Part shown: in pieces, positions 61,570 to 64,000 of the stretch
Numbering within the stretch: position 1 is the first letter of the stretch
How the letters are laid out: every line of letters starts with the position of its first letter
Assembly: GCA_003342895.1 (NCBI GenBank)
Contig: PTFA01000011.1
Location: forward strand, 7,031,081 to 7,095,080
Direction of reading: 5' to 3'
DNA length: 64,000 bases
Origin: Casuarius casuarius
Taxonomy: Eukaryota > Chordata > Aves > Casuariiformes > Casuariidae
Translations under genes and position numbers: made by a program
Notes under the pieces: generated by a model
Seen by the model: the letters and a program-made list of their open reading frames with translations, nothing else
Database searches by the model: none
What the model was told of the DNA's origin: nothing

Positions 61570-63340
61570 CCTCCATGATTGTTTTGAGACATAATGTGTT
61601 TATTATGGGGTCTTAGCCTAATGATGTTTTTAGTATGAGTATACGAAGTTGGGTATGATGCTCTAGATTAGGCAAATGCATGCAAATAACTGAGGAGATA
61701 TTTAGGAATGTTTTGGACCTTCGTGCTTACAAAGCTACTAATACACTTGCAAGAGTGGGACCATAATGATAGGTATCAACCTTTTCTTAATCCCTGCACC
61801 AATATTATACCATCATTTGATCCATAAATACGCTTTCCAACAACTGAATGCATGAAGTTATTTTGTAGGCACACAATACAGTTTAGTATGAAGAATTTAA
61901 TTATTCTAAACTGTACAGTACAGCTGAGAACTGAATTCAGTCCAATATGAGGAAGCTGTGGTGCATAAATAGCTTCCAAACAGCTCTAACTTAAATGTGT
62001 CATCTCATCTCACCTAAATAACCAGATCCTGTTTCTATTAAAATGAATAGCACAGCAGCTGTAAATACATTTAGATTTCCTTTTTTTTTTAATTCCTTAG
62101 AAGCAGCACATGGGAAAATGTGATAGCTAAAGCTAATTTAAGATGCCAAGTTTTTGTTTCCATCTTGCTCTACTTTTACATTGTATTTTTTTTTTGAATT
62201 AAGCAATCAATGAAGGATACAGCCAATATGGTGTTTCTGTAAAAATAAAAATCTCATCTGTACAATAGTTAGAATACAGCTAGATGTTCCAGATGGTACA
62301 CATGCAAAAAGAAGCCTAGCTTTATACCAGATGGTATTATGACCAGACATAAAGCAACTGGATAATCATTGTAATATTGTGACATGTCATATTACATGAA
62401 TAAATACTGTGTTTTTCTGAGAAAAAGGTAAATTATCAGTAAGTTGAACAGCTCAAGGCAGATGTGGCACTTATCCAGGAATTACAGTCCTCAAAGAAAG
62501 GAAATATTGAATAGGAACTTAGAAGACTTATTTCTTTAATTCACTCCCCTGTAGAAAAAGGAAATTCTGATTTGTCTAAATAATCCTTTACAGAATTAAT
62601 CTAAGCATAGGCAACATAAAGTAATTTTGAATACTCTGTATTGCAGATATAGAACAAGAGTTTTTTGCTCTCACTCAGAATATAGTGCTCCTAACAGATC
62701 AAAGTTGAGTAAATATATCTATTCTGATTTTTTTCAAAATGCAATAGACATATAGACAAAATTTTCTATTTGCAGTGACACATCACAGAAACAATTTTTG
62801 ATAGAGCGTGACACTTCCTACCCAATGATACAAGATCAATATGACAACTTCAAATTTCCACAAGTAAGAACTTTGTACCTGTTGTTTATATTAATAAAAT
62901 ATTCAACATCCTACATAAATTTCTAACTGTGAATTCCTGCACCATTACTAGAAAAAAATACATTCACATGGCAAAGAATTCCTGGATATAATGAAAACAT
63001 AACTTTTTTTTTCAATGGCACACAACCATTTTGCAAACATCCTGTGCATGAATATGTATATACTTCACTCAGATTTTATGTTATCTTACCATAGATATTT
63101 TATCTTTAGTTTTTCTCTACAGATATTTGAAAATTTTCAAGAGAGTTTGGATCAGGAGAGAAAAGGAACAGGACTGAGAAACAGCATTTTTTCCTTCTCC
63201 CTACAGATGTAGTGAAAAGATGGAAACTTCTGCCAAGATGTCTCCTATTTAATTTAGATAGACATCAGACATCATGCTGTTAGGATATGAGAAATGCATG
63301 TTCTGTAACACTGAGGATGTAAACCTTTATAGCTGGCACT
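61570..63340. other. Non-coding stretch
   Basis: AT-rich. A perfect 12-bp palindrome ACTGAATTCAGT lies near 61,930. A small hairpin GGAAGCT...AGCTTCC follows near 61,951-61,977. No gene or repeat family recognised. Confidence 0.35.
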
Positions 63341-63369
63341 TTTATGTTCGAGGCCTGTACTCAGAGTTT

Positions 63370-63500
63370 GTATTGGTGAGGTAGGCAGAGAAAGTGCTGA
63401 GTTCCAGTAGCGGATCTTGGGATATAACCCAGGCTCCTAATTCCCTTCTGAACAAGAGTTGCAAGCCTAGTCCTTGCAGCGCAGGAGGGACTGACTGGGA
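63370..63500 (-). repeat. MIR/CORE-SINE fragment, antisense
   Basis: 'GGGATATAACCCAGGCTCCTAA' followed by 'TTCCCTTCTGAACAAGAG' and 'CTAGTCCTTGCAGCGCAGG' resembles the reverse complement of the MIR/CORE-SINE head ('GGATTcGAACCCAGGTCTCCTGA', 'TTCCCAG...', '...GTGCTCTATCCACTAGGCC'). Divergent but in the right order. Confidence 0.45.
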
Positions 63501-63504
63501 GATA

Positions 63505-64000
63505 TTTTCACCAATGCCTGAGAGTTGAGCCCTGAAGCAATGGAAAGACATTAGAGAATGGTATAACATGCTATTTTGCTGAGCAATTATAGAGTTCAGG
63601 ATCTAGTCTATCCTTTTTTTNTTTTTTTTTTGGCATAGAAAGCTGAAGTGACAGAAGTGATTTTTTTTTTTTCATTTTTATTCATTAGGAAACTGTGCAT
63701 GAGTTCTGTTTCTTATACCACAGCCTCCGGCTCTGTTCCTGAAAAACAATTCTGTTGCATTATTGTGCATATCCAAAGTCTTCCTGAGGGCCACCTACAC
63801 AAGAAGACCTACATCTCTTAGAAAATCTCTAAAGCAATGCCGTGTTCTGATACTGCATTGTCCCAAAAGCCTAGCTAGGCATTTGCTGTCCTTGTTTTTC
63901 AGCTGAGCTGCTTCTGTGCTCTGTTGCAGCCAAACATCTATGGACAATGTTGATTTTGATGTCATACTTCAGTCTGACCAAGCCTAAGATACATGGTTTC
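63505..64000. other. Non-coding end of window
   Basis: T-rich runs around 63,613-63,632 (with an N at 63,621) and 63,660-63,672. Nothing else is recognised. Confidence 0.4.

Noticed and set aside
61925..61950. 14-nt match to the miR-146 5' end (TGAGAACTGAATTC)
   Set aside because: The match stops where the miRNA continues, and the flanks do not form the required hairpin. The similarity is mostly due to the self-complementary ACTGAATTCAGT core.
1..64000. Prokaryotic or phage features (operons, CRISPR, defence systems)
   Set aside because: Codon-dense organisation is absent, stops saturate all frames, CpG is depleted and vertebrate SINE/LINE/LTR fossils are present; the window is eukaryotic.

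Overview
The window looks like vertebrate nuclear DNA, most probably from a bird or another sauropsid. It is AT-rich, CpG-poor and packed with stop codons, with no operon-like packing and no long open reading frame. No complete protein gene, rRNA, tRNA or CRISPR array is visible. The identifiable repeats are ancient SINE/LINE fossils (MIR/L2-type tails, and a CR1/L3-type reverse-transcriptase remnant on the minus strand), one compact solo LTR, and simple repeats. I see no Alu, L1, B1 or other mammal-specific families, and no young CR1 3' end. The bird/sauropsid assignment is an inference from this repeat mix. About eighteen isolated N bases lie scattered through the window, as in a draft vertebrate assembly.

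Layout. 1-13 kb: mostly non-coding, with two short stretches that could be 3'-terminal coding exons on the plus strand (39-130 and 12,486-12,552), an L2/MIR tail (about 5.14-5.31 kb), and small CpG-dense patches near 6.5 and 9.1 kb. 13-21 kb: AT-rich non-coding sequence with homeodomain-core-like words, a perfect 18-bp palindrome made of two inverted TCF/LEF-like sites (16.1 kb), and a candidate internal exon (16.86 kb). 21.4-21.9 kb: a CpG-enriched patch. 26.39-26.63 kb: a solo LTR with TG...CA ends and a 5-bp target duplication, the best-supported feature in the window. 29.95-30.3 kb: a CpG-enriched, TATA-bearing, G-quadruplex-capable patch, the best promoter candidate. 30.65 and 39.75 kb: two more candidate coding exons whose phases fit the 16.86-kb one. 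36-38 kb: two MIR copies. 41.9-42.6, 46.9-49.0, 56.1-56.3 and 61.0-61.6 kb: GC-richer islands I could not assign. The 46.9-49.0 kb island contains a striking double poly(T) tract. 52.3-53.0 kb: a fold-back repeat, an L2/MIR tail and a perfect 20-bp palindrome. 58.1-58.8 kb: the LINE reverse-transcriptase fossil.

Overall the window reads as a large intron or intergenic tract, possibly crossed by a plus-strand gene with small, widely spaced exons. That gene model is speculative: exon-like segments bounded by good splice signals arise by chance at this scale. Nothing here convincingly shows a new biological system. The items most worth checking are the CpG/G-quadruplex promoter candidate, the exon candidates, the solo LTR and the perfect palindromes.
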